Positions 1 to 13,425 of a stretch of DNA of 64,000 nucleotides are shown piece after piece. Location: positions 10,016,632-10,080,631 of the forward strand of contig OX442418.1 in the NCBI GenBank assembly GCA_949361645.1. Reading direction: 5' to 3'. The translations under genes and the position numbers were made by a program. A model generated the notes under the pieces. It was given only the letters and a program-made list of their open reading frames with translations, was not told where the DNA came from and searched no databases. Source of the DNA: Spongilla lacustris (Eukaryota > Porifera > Demospongiae > Spongillida > Spongillidae). Within the stretch, counting starts at the first letter, position 1, and every line of letters begins with the position of its first letter.

Positions 1-3000
1 CATCTGTGTGGTTAAGAGTCATCTCTATATACCTTATGTATGTGTCGTTAGGGGGTCACCTGTACACCTTACGTCTGTGTGGTTAAGAGTCATCTCGGTA
101 TACCTTATGTATGTGCTGTTAAGGGGTCACCTGTACACCGTACGTCTCTGTCGTTAAGAGTCATCTCTGTATACGTTATGTATGTGTCGTTAGGGGGTCG
201 CCTGTACACCGTACGTCTCTGTCGTTAAGAGACATCTGTACACCTTATGTATGTGTCGTTAAGGGGTCACCTGTACACCTTACATCTGTGTGGTTAAGAG
301 TCATCTCTATATACCTTATGTATGTGTCGTTAGGGGGTCACCTGTACACCTTACGTCTGTGTGGTTAAGAGTCATCTCTGTACGCCTTATGTATGTGTCA
401 TTAAGGGGTCACCTGTACACCGTACGTCTGTGTGGTTAAGAGTCATCTCTGTACACCTTATGTATGTGTCGTTAAGGGGTCACCTGTACACCGTACGTCT
501 GTGTGGTTAAGATTCATCTCTGTATGTGTCGTTAAAGAGTCACCTGTGCACCTTACATCTGTGTCATTAAGGGTCATCTCTGTACACCTTATGTATGTGT
601 CGTTAAGGGGTCACCTGTACACCTTACGTCTGTGTGGTTAAGAGTCATCTCTGTACACCTTATGTATGTGTCGTTAAGGGGTCACCTGTACACCTTACGT
701 CTGTGTGGTTAAGAGTCATCTCTGTACACCTTACGTATGTATCATTAAGGGGTCACCTGTACACCGTACATCTGTGTGGTTAAGAGTCATCTCTGTATAC
801 CTTATGTATGTGTCGTTAAGGGGTCGCCTGTACACCGTACGTCTCTGTCGTTAAGAGACATCTCTGTAGACCTTATGTATGTGTCGTTAAGGGGTCACCT
901 GTACACCTTACGTCTGTGTGGTTAAGATTCATCTCTGTATGTGTCGTTAAGGGGTCACCTGTGCACCTTACATCTGTGTGGTTAAGAGTCATCTCTGTAT
1001 ACCTTATGTATGTGTCGTTAAGGGGTCACCTGTACACCGTACGTCTCTGTCATTAAGAGACATCTCTGTAGACCTTATGTATGTGTCGTTAAGGGGTCAC
1101 CTGTACACCTTACGTCTGTGTGGTTAAGATTCATCTCTGTATGTGTCGTTAAGGGGTCACCTGTGCACCTTACATCTGTGTGGTTAAGAGTCATCTCTGT
1201 ATACCTTATGTATGTGTCGTTAAGGGGTCACCTGTACACCGTACGTCTCTGTCATTAAGAGTCATCTCTGTATACCTTATGTATGTGTCGTTAAGGGGTC
1301 GCCTGTGCACCGTACGTCTCTGTCGTTAAGAGACATCTCTGTACACCTTATGTATGTGTCGTTAAGGGGTCACCTGTACACCTTACGTTTGTGTGGTTAA
1401 GATTCATCTCTGTATGTGTCGTTAAAGAGTCACCTGTGCACCTTACATCTGTGTGGTTAAGAGTCATCTCTGTACACCTTATGTATATGTCGTTAAGGGG
1501 TCACCTGTACACCTTACATCTGTGTGGTTAAGAGACATCTCTGTACACCTTATGTATGTGTCGTTAAGGGGTCACCTGTACACCTTACATCTGTGTGGTT
1601 AAGAGTCATCTCGGTATACCTTATGTATGTGCTGTTAAGGGGTCACCTGTACACCGTACGTCTCTGTCGTTAAGAGTCATCTCTGTATACGTTATGTATG
1701 TGTCGTTAGGGGGTCGCCTGTACACCGTACGTCTCTGTCGTTAAGAGACATCTGTACACCTTATGTATGTGTCGTTAAGGGGTCACCTGTACACCTTACA
1801 TCTGTGTGGTTAAGAGTCATCTCTATATACCTTATGTATGTGTCGTTAGGGGGTCACCTGTACACCTTACGTCTGTGTGGTTAAGAGTCATCTCGGTATA
1901 CCTTATGTATGTGCTGTTAAGGGGTCACCTGTACACCGTACGTCTCTGTCGTTAAGAGTCATCTCTGTATACGTTATGTATGTGTCGTTAGGGGGTCGCC
2001 TGTACACCGTACGTCTCTGTCGTTAAGAGACATCTGTACACCTTATGTATGTGTCGTTAAGGGGTCACCTGTACACCTTACATCTGTGTGGTTAAGAGTC
2101 ATCTCTATATACCTTATGTATGTGTCGTTAGGGGGTCACCTGTACACCTTACGTCTGTGTGGTTAAGAGTCATCTCTGTACGCCTTATGTATGTGTCATT
2201 AAGGGGTCACCTGTACACCGTACGTCTGTGTGGTTAAGAGTCATCTCTGTACACCTTATGTATGTGTCGTTAAGGGGTCACCTGTACACCGTACGTCTGT
2301 GTGGTTAAGATTCATCTCTGTATGTGTCGTTAAAGAGTCACCTGTGCACCTTACATCTGTGTGGTTAAGAGTCATCTCTGTACACCTTATGTATGTGTCG
2401 TTAAGGGGTCACCTGTACACCTTACATCTGTGTGGTTAAGAGTCATCTCTATATACCTTATGTATGTGTCGTTAGGGGGTCACCTGTACACCTTACATCT
2501 GTGTGGTTAAGAGTCATCTCGGTATACCTTATGTATGTGCTGTTAAGGGGTCACCTGTACACCATACGTCTCTGTCGTTAAGAGTCATCTCTGTATACGT
2601 TATGTATGTGTCGTTAGGGGGTCGCCTGTACACCGTACGTCTCTGTCGTTAAGAGACATCTCTGTACACCTTATGTATGTGTCGTTAAGGGGTCACCTGT
2701 ACACCTTACATCTGTGTGGTTAAGAGTCATCTCTATATACCTTATGTATGTGTCGTTAGGGGGTCACCTGTACACCTTACGTCTGTGTGGTTAAGAGTCA
2801 TCTCTGTACGCCTTATGTATGTGTCATTAAGGGGTCACCTGTACACCGTACGTCTGTGTGGTTAAGAGTCATCTCTGTACACCTTATGTATGTGTCGTTA
2901 AGGGGTCACCTGTACACCGTACGTCTGTGTGGTTAAGATTCATCTCTGTATGTGTCGTTAAAGAGTCACCTGTGCACCTTACATCTGTGTGGTTAAGAGT

Positions 3001-6000
3001 CATCTCTGTACACCTTATGTATATGTCGTTAAGGGGTCACCTGTACACCTTACATCTGTGTGGTTAAGAGTCATCTCTGTATACCTTATGTATGTGTCGT
3101 TAAGGGGTCACCTGTACACTGTACGTCTCTGTCGTTAAGAGTCATCTCTGTATACCTTATGTATGTGTCGTTAAGGGGTCACCTGTACACCGTACGTCTC
3201 TGTCGTTAAGAGACATCTCTGTACACCTTATGTATGTGTCGTTAAGGGGTCACCTGTACACCTTACATCTGTGTGGTTAAGAGTCATCTTGGTATACCTT
3301 ATGTATGTGTCGTTAAGGGGTCACCTGTACACCTTACGTTTGTGTGGTTAAGATTCATCTCTGTATGTGTCGTTAAAGAGTCACCTGTGCACCTTACATC
3401 TGTGTGGTTAAGAGTCATCTCTGTACACCTTATGTATATGTCGTTAAGGGGTCACCTGTACACCTTACATCTGTGTGGTTAAGAGACATCTCTGTACACC
3501 TTATGTATGTGTCGTTAAGGGGTCACCTGTACACCTTACATCTGTGTGGTTAAGAGTCATCTCGGTATACCTTATGTATGTGCTGTTAAGGGGTCACCTG
3601 TACACCGTACGTCTCTGTCGTTAAGAGTCATCTCTGTATACGTTATGTATGTGTCGTTAGGGGGTCGCCTGTACACCGTACGTCTCTGTCGTTAAGAGAC
3701 ATCTGTACACCTTATGTATGTGTCGTTAAGGGGTCACCTGTACACCTTACATCTGTGTGGTTAAGAGTCATCTCTATATACCTTATGTATGTGTCGTTAG
3801 GGGGTCACCTGTACACCTTACGTCTGTGTGGTTAAGAGTCATCTCGGTATACCTTATGTATGTGCTGTTAAGGGGTCACCTGTACACCGTACGTCTCTGT
3901 CGTTAAGAGTCATCTCTGTATACGTTATGTATGTGTCGTTAGGGGGTCGCCTGTACACCGTACGTCTCTGTCGTTAAGAGACATCTGTACACCTTATGTA
4001 TGTGTCGTTAAGGGGTCACCTGTACACCTTACATCTGTGTGGTTAAGAGTCATCTCTATATACCTTATGTATGTGTCGTTAGGGGGTCACCTGTACACCT
4101 TACGTCTGTGTGGTTAAGAGTCATCTCTGTACGCCTTATGTATGTGTCATTAAGGGGTCACCTGTACACCGTACGTCTGTGTGGTTAAGAGTCATCTCTG
4201 TACACCTTATGTATGTGTCGTTAAGGGGTCACCTGTACACCGTACGTCTGTGTGGTTAAGATTCATCTCTGTATGTGTCGTTAAAGAGTCACCTGTGCAC
4301 CTTACATCTGTGTGGTTAAGAGTCATCTCTGTACACCTTATGTATGTGTCGTTAAGGGGTCACCTGTACACCTTACATCTGTGTGGTTAAGAGTCATCTC
4401 TATATACCTTATGTATGTGTCGTTAGGGGGTCACCTGTACACCTTACATCTGTGTGGTTAAGAGTCATCTCGGTATACCTTATGTATGTGCTGTTAAGGG
4501 GTCACCTGTACACCATACGTCTCTGTCGTTAAGAGTCATCTCTGTATACGTTATGTATGTGTCGTTAGGGGGTCGCCTGTACACCGTACGTCTCTGTCGT
4601 TAAGAGACATCTCTGTACACCTTATGTATGTGTCGTTAAGGGGTCACCTGTACACCTTACATCTGTGTGGTTAAGAGTCATCTCTATATACCTTATGTAT
4701 GTGTCGTTAGGGGGTCACCTGTACACCTTACATCTGTGTGGTTAAGAGTCATCTCTGTACGCCTTATGTATGTGTCATTAAGGGGTCACCTGTACACCGT
4801 ACGTCTGTGTGGTTAAGAGTCATCTCTGTACACCTTATGTATGTGTCGTTAAGGGGTCACCTGTACACCGTACGTCTGTGTGGTTAAGATTCATCTCTGT
4901 ATGTGTCGTTAAAGAGTCACCTGTGCACCTTACATCTGTGTGGTTAAGAGTCATCTCTGTACACCTTATGTATGTGTCGTTAAGGGGTCACCTGTACACC
5001 TTACATCTGTGTGGTTAAGAGTCATCTCGGTATACCTTATGTATGTGCTGTTAAGGGGTCACCTGTACACCATACGTCTCTGTCGTTAAGAGTCATCTCT
5101 GTATACGTTATGTATGTGCCATTAGGGGGTCGCCTGTACACCGTACGTCTCTGTCGTTAAGAGACATCTCTGTATACCTTATGTATGTGTCGTTAAGGGG
5201 TCACCTGTACACCTTACATCTGTGTGGTTAAGAGTCATCTCTATATACCTTATGTGTGTGTCGTTAGGGGGTCACCTGTACACCTTACATCTGTGTGGTT
5301 AAGAGTCATCTCTGTACGCCTTATGTATGTGTCATTAAGGGGTCACCTGTACACCGTACGTCTGTGTGGTTAAGAGTCATCTCTGTACACCTTATGTATG
5401 TGTCGTTAAGGGGTCACCTGTACACCGTACGTCTGTGTGGTTAAGATTCATCTCTGTATGTGTCGTTAAAGAGTCACCTGTGCACCTTACATCTGTGTGG
5501 TTAAGAGTCATCTCTGTACACCTTATGTATGTGTCGTTAAGGGGTCACCTGTACACCTTACATCTGTGTGGTTAAGAGTCATCTCTATATACCTTATGTA
5601 TGTGTCGTTAGGGGGTCACCTGTACACCTTACGTCTGTGTGGTTAAGAGTCATCTCTGTACGCCTTATGTATGTGTCATTAAGGGGTCACCTGTACACCG
5701 TACGTCTGTGTGGTTAAGATTCATCTCTGTATGTGTCGTTAAAGAGTCACCTGTGCACCTTACATCTGTGTGGTTAAGAGTCATCTCTGTACACCTTATG
5801 TATGTGTCGTTAAGGGGTCACCTGTACACCTTACATCTGTGTGGTTAAGAGTCATCTCTATATACCTTATGTATGTGTCGTTAGGGGGTCACCTGTACAC
5901 CTTACGTCTGTGTGGTTAAGAGTCATCTCTGTACGCCTTATGTATGTGTCATTAAGGGGTCACCTGTACACCGTACGTCTGTGTGGTTAAGAGTCATCTC

Positions 6001-8243
6001 TGTACACCTTATGTATGTGTCGTTAAGGGGTCACCTGTACACCGTACGTCTGTGTGGTTAAGATTCATCTCTGTATGTGTCGTTAAAGAGTCACCTGTGC
6101 ACCTTACATCTGTGTGGTTAAGAGTCATCTCTGTACACCTTATGTATATGTCGTTAAGGGGTCACCTGTACACCTTACATCTGTGTGGTTAAGAGTCATC
6201 TCTGTATACCTTATGTATGTGTCGTTAAGGGGTCACCTGTACACTGTACGTCTCTGTCGTTAAGAGTCATCTCTGTATACCTTATGTATGTGTCGTTAAG
6301 GGGTCACCTGTACACCGTACGTCTCTGTCGTTAAGAGACATCTCTGTACACCTTATGTATGTGTCGTTAAGGGGTCACCTGTACACCTTACATCTGTGTG
6401 GTTAAGAGTCATCTTGGTATACCTTATGTATGTGTCGTTAAGGGGTCACCTGTACACCTTACGTTTGTGTGGTTAAGATTCATCTCTGTATGTGTCGTTA
6501 AAGAGTCACCTGTGCACCTTACATCTGTGTGGTTAAGAGTCATCTCTGTACACCTTATGTATATGTCGTTAAGGGGTCACCTGTACACCTTACATCTGTG
6601 TGGTTAAGAGACATCTCTGTACACCTTATGTATGTGTCGTTAAGGGGTCACCTGTACACCTTACATCTGTGTGGTTAAGAGTCATCTCGGTATACCTTAT
6701 GTATGTGCTGTTAAGGGGTCACCTGTACACCGTACGTCTCTGTCGTTAAGAGTCATCTCTGTATACGTTATGTATGTGTCGTTAGGGGGTCGCCTGTACA
6801 CCGTACGTCTCTGTCGTCAAGAGACATCTCTGTACACCTTATGTATGTGTCGTTAAGGGGTCACCTGTACACCTTACATCTGTGTGGTTAAGAGTCATCT
6901 CTATATACCTTATGTATGTGTCGTTAGGGGGTCACCTGTACACCTTACGTCTGTGTGGTTAAGAGTCATCTCTGTACGCCTTATGTATGTGTCATTAAGG
7001 GGTCACCTGTACACCGTACGTCTGTGTGGTTAAGAGTCATCTCTGTACACCTTATGTATGTGTCGTTAAGGGGTCACCTGTACACCGTACGTCTGTGTGG
7101 TTAAGATTCATCTCTGTATGTGTCGTTAAAGAGTCACCTGTGCACCTTACATCTGTGTGGTTAAGAGTCATCTCTGTACACCTTATGTATGTGTCGTTAA
7201 GGGGTCACCTGTACACCTTACATCTGTGTGGTTAAGAGTCATCTCTATATACCTTATGTATGTGTCGTTAGGGGGTCACCTGTACACCTTACGTCTGTGT
7301 GGTTAAGAGTCATCTCTGTACGCCTTATGTATGTGTCATTAAGGGGTCACCTGTACACCGTACGTCTGTGTGGTTAAGAGTCATCTCTGTACACCTTATG
7401 TATGTGTCGTTAAGGGGTCACCTGTACACCGTACGTCTGTGTGGTTAAGATTCATCTCTGTATGTGTCGTTAAAGAGTCACCTGTGCACCTTACATCTGT
7501 GTGGTTAAGAGTCATCTCTGTACACCTTATGTATATGTCGTTAAGGGGTCACCTGTACACCTTACATCTGTGTGGTTAAGAGTCATCTCTGTATACCTTA
7601 TGTATGTGTCGTTAAGGGGTCACCTGTACACCGTACGTCTCTGTCGTTAAGAGACATCTCTGTACACCTTATGTATGTGTCGTTAAGGGGTCACCTGTAC
7701 ACCTTACATCTGTGTGGTTAAGAGTCATCTTGGTATACCTTATGTATGTGTTGTTAAGGGGTCACCTGTACACCGTATGTCTCTGTCGTTAAGAGTCATC
7801 TCTGTATACGTTATGTATGTGTCGTTAGGGGGTCGCCTGTACACCGTACGTCTCTGTCGTTACGAGACATCTCTGTACACCTTATGCATGTGTCGTTAAG
7901 GGGTCACCTGTACACCTTACATCTGTGTGGTTAAGAGTCATCTCTGTATATTTTATGTATGTGTCGTTAAGGGGTCACCTGTACACCGTACGTCTGTGTG
8001 GTTAAGAGTCATCTCTGTATGTGTCGTTAAAGAGTCACCTGTGCACCTTACATCTGTGTGGTTAAGAGTCATCTCTGTATACCTTATGTATGTGTCGTTA
8101 AGGGGTCACCTGTACACCGTACGTCTGTGTGGTTAAGAGTCATCTCTGTACACCTTATGTATGTGTCGTTAAGGGGTCACCTGTACACCTTACGTCTGTG
8201 TGGTTAAGAGTCATCTCCTTACACCTTATGTATGTGTCGTTAA
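1..8243. repeat. Satellite T: 71-bp tandem array with higher-order duplications
   Basis: The whole stretch is a tandem array. The basic unit is a 71-bp dimer of two related halves of about 36 and 35 bp. One half contains TTAAGAGTCATCTCTGTA and the other TTAAGGGGTCACCTGTACA, and each starts at GTTAAG. Occasional half-units are shortened, for example where TTAAGATTCATCTCTGTATG runs straight on to TGTCGTTAAAGAG. Larger blocks are duplicated: roughly 1-430 recurs at 1,798-2,228, 2,230-3,000 recurs at 4,181-4,950, and 2,858-3,640 recurs at 5,983-6,770. The many small open frames here arise from the repeat and are not genes. The array continues beyond the left edge and stops abruptly at about 8,243 against module A. 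Confidence 0.95.
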
Positions 8244-10290
8244 GCCCCCATGGCCCTATTTCCCACTACCTATCCTCCTTTACTGCAATTTGTATTCTTT
8301 ACTGCAAGTTGTATCTGAGGCCCAGGCCATCCCCTACTCAATAGCACTCTCAGTCTCCACACAACCAGCCCTCCCACCCACCCACCCCTAAACACCCCTC
8401 GTACATATGGTGTAATCAGACTGCCAACAGGCCGGAGAGCTGCCAGCTGCCACATTACCAGGATTGAATGGGGTCATCACAAAAGTAGACCCCAGCATGT
8501 GGAGTGGAACATTGAACTGGAGCCGGCCCCAAACACTGGGGCCAGCCACAATGGCCCCGTATCCTAGCCCCACACAGTACTAACACCAGCTCCTCACTGC
8601 AAATGCATATGAAGCCACTACCTGTGAAACCATTAACCCCCACACTACAAGAGGACTTAATGGTAGGGGAACCATCAACTACAAGTGGAGCTACCAGCTC
8701 GCATTGGACAAATGGAATACCACCACTGAAGCAGCCTCCATTTGTAGAGTGTACATACGTGCCTACGTTTGTCTCTTCACACATTTTGTGTTGTAGATCT
8801 GAACTACTGTAGACATGTACTTGTACAGAGTAAAATTTTATCAGTGTGGATGCATTTAGTGGTGAATATGGTTACCTGCCCTATCGGTACTGATTGCGGT
8901 GGGTCTGCACCCGTGGTTGGTTTATATAGACAACAGAGGGCGTTTTGCCCTACTGGGAACTACTGCACGCAAGTAGCAAAACACGTAGATCTACGTGCCG
9001 TTTTGAATGTCACATAAATTGCACGCACAGTCACAGCTACAATGTGGCACGATGAAGACATCAGAATTCATGACCACTCAAGTGAAGTTAGCAGACCCTA
9101 CACTGTCAGAGATGTCAACAGATCTAGACATTACCAGTGTAACCCAGTTTCACCTGTGCCCCACGGCCGCTATATACACTAGCACATACATTTTAGCAGA
9201 TATACAACAGCCTAGGGCTAGCTATAGGTATACGCAAGTACGTAGTTGATGGCTAACTCCACTTGTGTGGTAGTGAATTCTGATGTCTTCATCGTGCCAC
9301 ATTGTACATTGTAGCTGTGACTGTGCATGCAATTTATGTGACATTCAAAACGGCACTTACGTACTCGTACAGTACAGTAGTTCCCAGTAGGGCAAAACGC
9401 CCTCTGTTGTCCATATAAACCAACCACGGGTGCAGACCCACCGCAATCAGTACCGATAGGGCAGGTAACTATATTCACCACTAAATGCATCCACACCAGA
9501 TAAAATTTACTCTGTACATGTACAAGTACATGTCTACAGTAGTTCAGATCTACAACACAAAATGTGAGAAAAGACAAACGTAGGCATGTATGTACACTCT
9601 ACAAATGGAGGCTGCTTCAGTCCATGGTGGTTCCATTTGTCCATTGTAAGCTGGTAGCTCCACTTGTAGTTGATGGTTCCCCTACCATTAAGTCCTCTTG
9701 TAGTGTGGGGGTTAATGGTTTCACAGGTAGTAGCTTCATTTGCATTTGCAGTGAGGAGCTGGTGTTAGTACTGTGTGAGGCTAGGATAGGGGGGCCATTG
9801 TGGCTGGCCCCAGTGTTTGGGGCCGGCTCCAGTTCAATGTTCCACTCCACATGCTGGGGTCTACTTTTGTGATGACCCCATTCAATCCTGGTAATGTGGC
9901 AGCTGGCAGCACTCCGGCCTGTTGGCAGTCTGATTACACCATATGTAAGAGGGGTGTTTATGGGTGGGTGGGTGGGTGGGTGGGTGGGAGGGCTGGTTGT
10001 GTGGAGACTGAGAGTGCTATAGAGTAAGGAATGGCCTGGGCCTCGGATACAACTTGCAGTAGAGGAGGATAGGTAGTGGGAGATAGGGACATGGTGGCGA
10101 ATGCGGCATGCCCAGTGTGAGAGCTGCATTAATGTGGGAGCCCCCAATGACCCTGTAGGATTTTTTAGTACCTGGTTGCTCCCTTGCTGGCAGTCTACTG
10201 GTGCTAACTGGACATGTAGTGTGGGGCTATTAAGTTAACTTGCATTAATGGTTCTGTCCGCATCAAGTGAGGGAGCTGACCTGATTCGAC
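8244..10290. repeat. Inverted repeat A / A' (centre of element 1)
   Basis: The two arms are reverse complements. For example, the text at 8,246-8,400 (CCATGGCCCTATTTCCCACT and on) returns inverted near 9,900-10,100, and the AATGTGGCACGATGAAGAC text near 9,045 returns inverted near 9,280. The unpaired centre is about 9,100-9,250. Each arm carries a decayed tandem pattern of ACCAGCCCTCACACTGCAAGTGG-type words and a TTTATATAGACAA box near 8,920. Small open frames on either strand mirror one another across the centre and are taken as products of the repeat. Confidence 0.85.
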
Positions 10291-13200
10291 CCTCGGCCAA
10301 TACAGGGTGTAAATGGGACCAATGACACACATACAGAGTGTAAATGCGGGGATCATTCATTTGGCCCCACAACAGACACAAGCACAGGGTGTAAATGGGA
10401 TCATGGATTTGAACACAAGTACAGGGTGTAAATCGCACCAAGGATTTGACCCCACAACAGACAAAAGTACAGGGTGTAAATGGGACCATGGATTTGATCA
10501 CAAGTAAAAGGGGTGTAAATCAGACCATGGATTTGACCCACAACAGACACAAGTACAGGGTGTAAATGGGACCATATATTTGATTACAAGTACAGGGTGT
10601 AAATCAGACCATGGATTTGACCCCAGAACAGACAAAAGTACAAGGTGTAAATGGAGCATGAGTTTGACCCCACAACAGACACGAGTACTCAAGTACAGGA
10701 TGGGACCATGGATTTGATCACAAGTACAAGGTGTAAATCAGACCATGGATTAACCCCACAACAGACAAAAGTACAGGTGTAAATGCGAGCATGAGTTTGA
10801 CCCCACAACAGACAAAAGTACAAGGGTGTAAATGGGACCAAGCATTTGACCCCACAACATACACAAATACAGGGTGTAAATGGGACCATGGATTTGATCA
10901 TAAGTACAGACTGGGTATAAATGGGACCATGGATTTGATCACAAGTACAAGGTGTAAATCGGACCATGAATTTGATCACAAGTACAGTGTGTAAATGAGA
11001 CCATGGATTTGATCACAAGTACAGGATGTAAATGGAACCATGGTTCTGACCCCACAACAGACACAAGAACAAGGTGTAAAAGGGACCATGAATTTGACCC
11101 CACAACAGACACACGTAAAGGGTGTAAATGGGACCATAGTTTTGACCCTAAAACATATTTAAGTACAGGGTGTAAATGGAACCATGGATTTGACCCCACA
11201 GCATAAACAAGTACAGGGTGTAAATGGGACCATGGATTTGATCTTAAAACAGACTCAAGTACAGGGTGTAAATGGGAGCATGAGTTTGACCCACAACAGA
11301 CACAAGTACAGGGTGTAAATGGGACCAATGAATTTACCCCACAACAGACACAAATACAGAGTGCAAATGGGACCATGGATTTGATCAAAAGTACAGGGTG
11401 TAAATGGGACCAATGAATTGACCCTAAATAAACTCAAGTACAGGGTGTAAATGGGACCATAGGTTTGACCCTAAAACAGACTCAAGTACAGGGTGTAAAT
11501 GGGACCATAGGTTTGACCCTAAAACAGACTCAAGTACAGGGTGTAAATGGGAGCATGAGTTTGACCCACAACAGACAAAGTAAAGGGTGTAAATGGGACC
11601 ATGGATTTCATCACAAGTACAGGGTGTAAATGAGACCATGGATTTGACCCCACAGCATACTCAAGTACAGGGTGTAAATGGGATCATGGATTTACCCCAC
11701 AACAGACACAAGTACAGGGTGTAAATGGGACCATGGATTTCATCACAAGTACAGGGTGTAAACCAGACCATGGATTTGACCCCACAACAGACAAAAGTAC
11801 AGGTCTAAATGGGAGTATGAGTTTGACCCCATAATAGACACAAGTACAGGGTGTAAATGGGACCATGCATTTGACCCCACAACAGACAGAAGTACAGGGT
11901 TAAATGGGAGCATGGATTAGATCTCACAACAGACACAAGTACAGTGTGTAAATGGGACCAAGGATTTGATCACACGTACAGGGTGTAAATCGGACCATGG
12001 ATTTGATCACAAGTACAGGGTGTAAATCGAACCATGGATTTGATCACAAGTACAGGGTGTAAATCGGACCACAGATTTGAACCCACAAAAGACACAAGTA
12101 CAGGGTGTAAATGTGACCATGGATTTGATCACAGGTACAGGGTGTAAATGGGACCATGGATTTGACTCCGCAACAGACACATACAACATGTATATCCCAC
12201 AATAGACACAACAAGTACAGGGTGTAAATGGGACCATGGATTTCATCACAAGTACAGGGTGTAAATCAGACCATGGATTTGACCCCACAACAGACAAAAG
12301 TACAGGTCTAAATGGGAGTATGAGTTTGACCCCACAACAGACACAAGTACAGGGTGTAAAAGGAACCATGGATTTGACCCCACAGCATACTCAAGTACAG
12401 GGTGTAAATGGGACCATGGATTTGACCCCACAATAGACACAAGTACAGGGTGTAAATGGGACCATGCATTTGACCCCACAACAGACAGAAGTACAGGGTT
12501 AAATGGGAGCATGGATTAGATCTCACAACAGACACAAGTACAGTGTGTAAATGGACCAAGGATTTGATCACACGTACAGGGTGTAAATCGGACCATGGAT
12601 TTGATCACAAGTACAGGGTGTAAATCGGACAATGGATTTGATCACAAGTACAGAGTGTAAATCGGACCACGGATTTGAACCCACAACAGACACAAGTACA
12701 GGGTGTAAATGTGACCATGGATTTGATCACAGGTACAGGGTCTAAATGGGACCATGGATTTGACTCCGCAACAGACAAAAGTACTGGGTGTAAATGGGAC
12801 CAATGAATTGACGCTAAACAGACTCAAGTACAGGGTGTAAATGGAACCATAGATTTGACCCTAAAACAGACTCAAGTACAGGGTGTAAATGGGACTATGG
12901 ATTTGACCCCACAACAGACACAAGTACAGGGTGTAAAAGGAACCATGGATTTGACCCCACAGCATACTCAAGTACAGGGTGTAAATGGGAGCATGGATTT
13001 GACCCCACAATTGACACAAGTACAGGGTGTAAATGGGACCATAGATTTGAGCCTAAACAGACTCAAGTACAGTGTGTAAATGTGATCATGCATTTGACCC
13101 CACAACAGACACAAGTACAGGACCATGGATTTGACCCCACAATAGAAACACCTACAGTGTGTAAATGGGACCATGCATTTGACCCTAAACAGACACAAGT

Positions 13201-13425
13201 ACAGGGTGTAAATGGGACCATGGATTTGACCCCAAGTACAGGTTGTACATATAAATGGACCATGGATTTGATCCCACAACAGAGGATGTAAATGGACCAT
13301 GGATTTGATCCCACAACCCAGGATACGATGTAAATGGATCATGGATTTGATCCCACAACAGAGGATGTAAATGGACCATGGATTTGATCCCACAACAGAC
13401 ACAAGTGCAGGGTGTAAATGGGACC
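10291..13425 (+). repeat. Satellite S, plus orientation (48/37-bp units)
   Basis: This is a tandem array of ACAAGTACAGGGTGTAAATG units. The long unit is 48 bp and ends GACCCCACAACAGAC. The short unit is about 37 bp and ends GATC, lacking 11 bp. Almost every unit carries CCATGGATTTGA, hence a CCATGG palindrome. The plus-strand text here is the reverse complement of the array at 15,682-19,068. Because 48 is a multiple of three and the unit has few stops, it yields open frames of up to about 150 residues with a 16-residue period. These are not treated as genes. Confidence 0.95.

Noticed and set aside
1..8243. CRISPR-like regular repeats of about 36 bp
   Set aside because: There are no unique spacers, since adjacent halves are related to each other. 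The surroundings are eukaryotic.
432..8344. Dozens of 60-71 residue plus-strand frames (MVKSHLCTPYVC type)
   Set aside because: They repeat with the 71-bp satellite, have no splice or promoter context and stop wherever the unit varies. They are products of the repeat.
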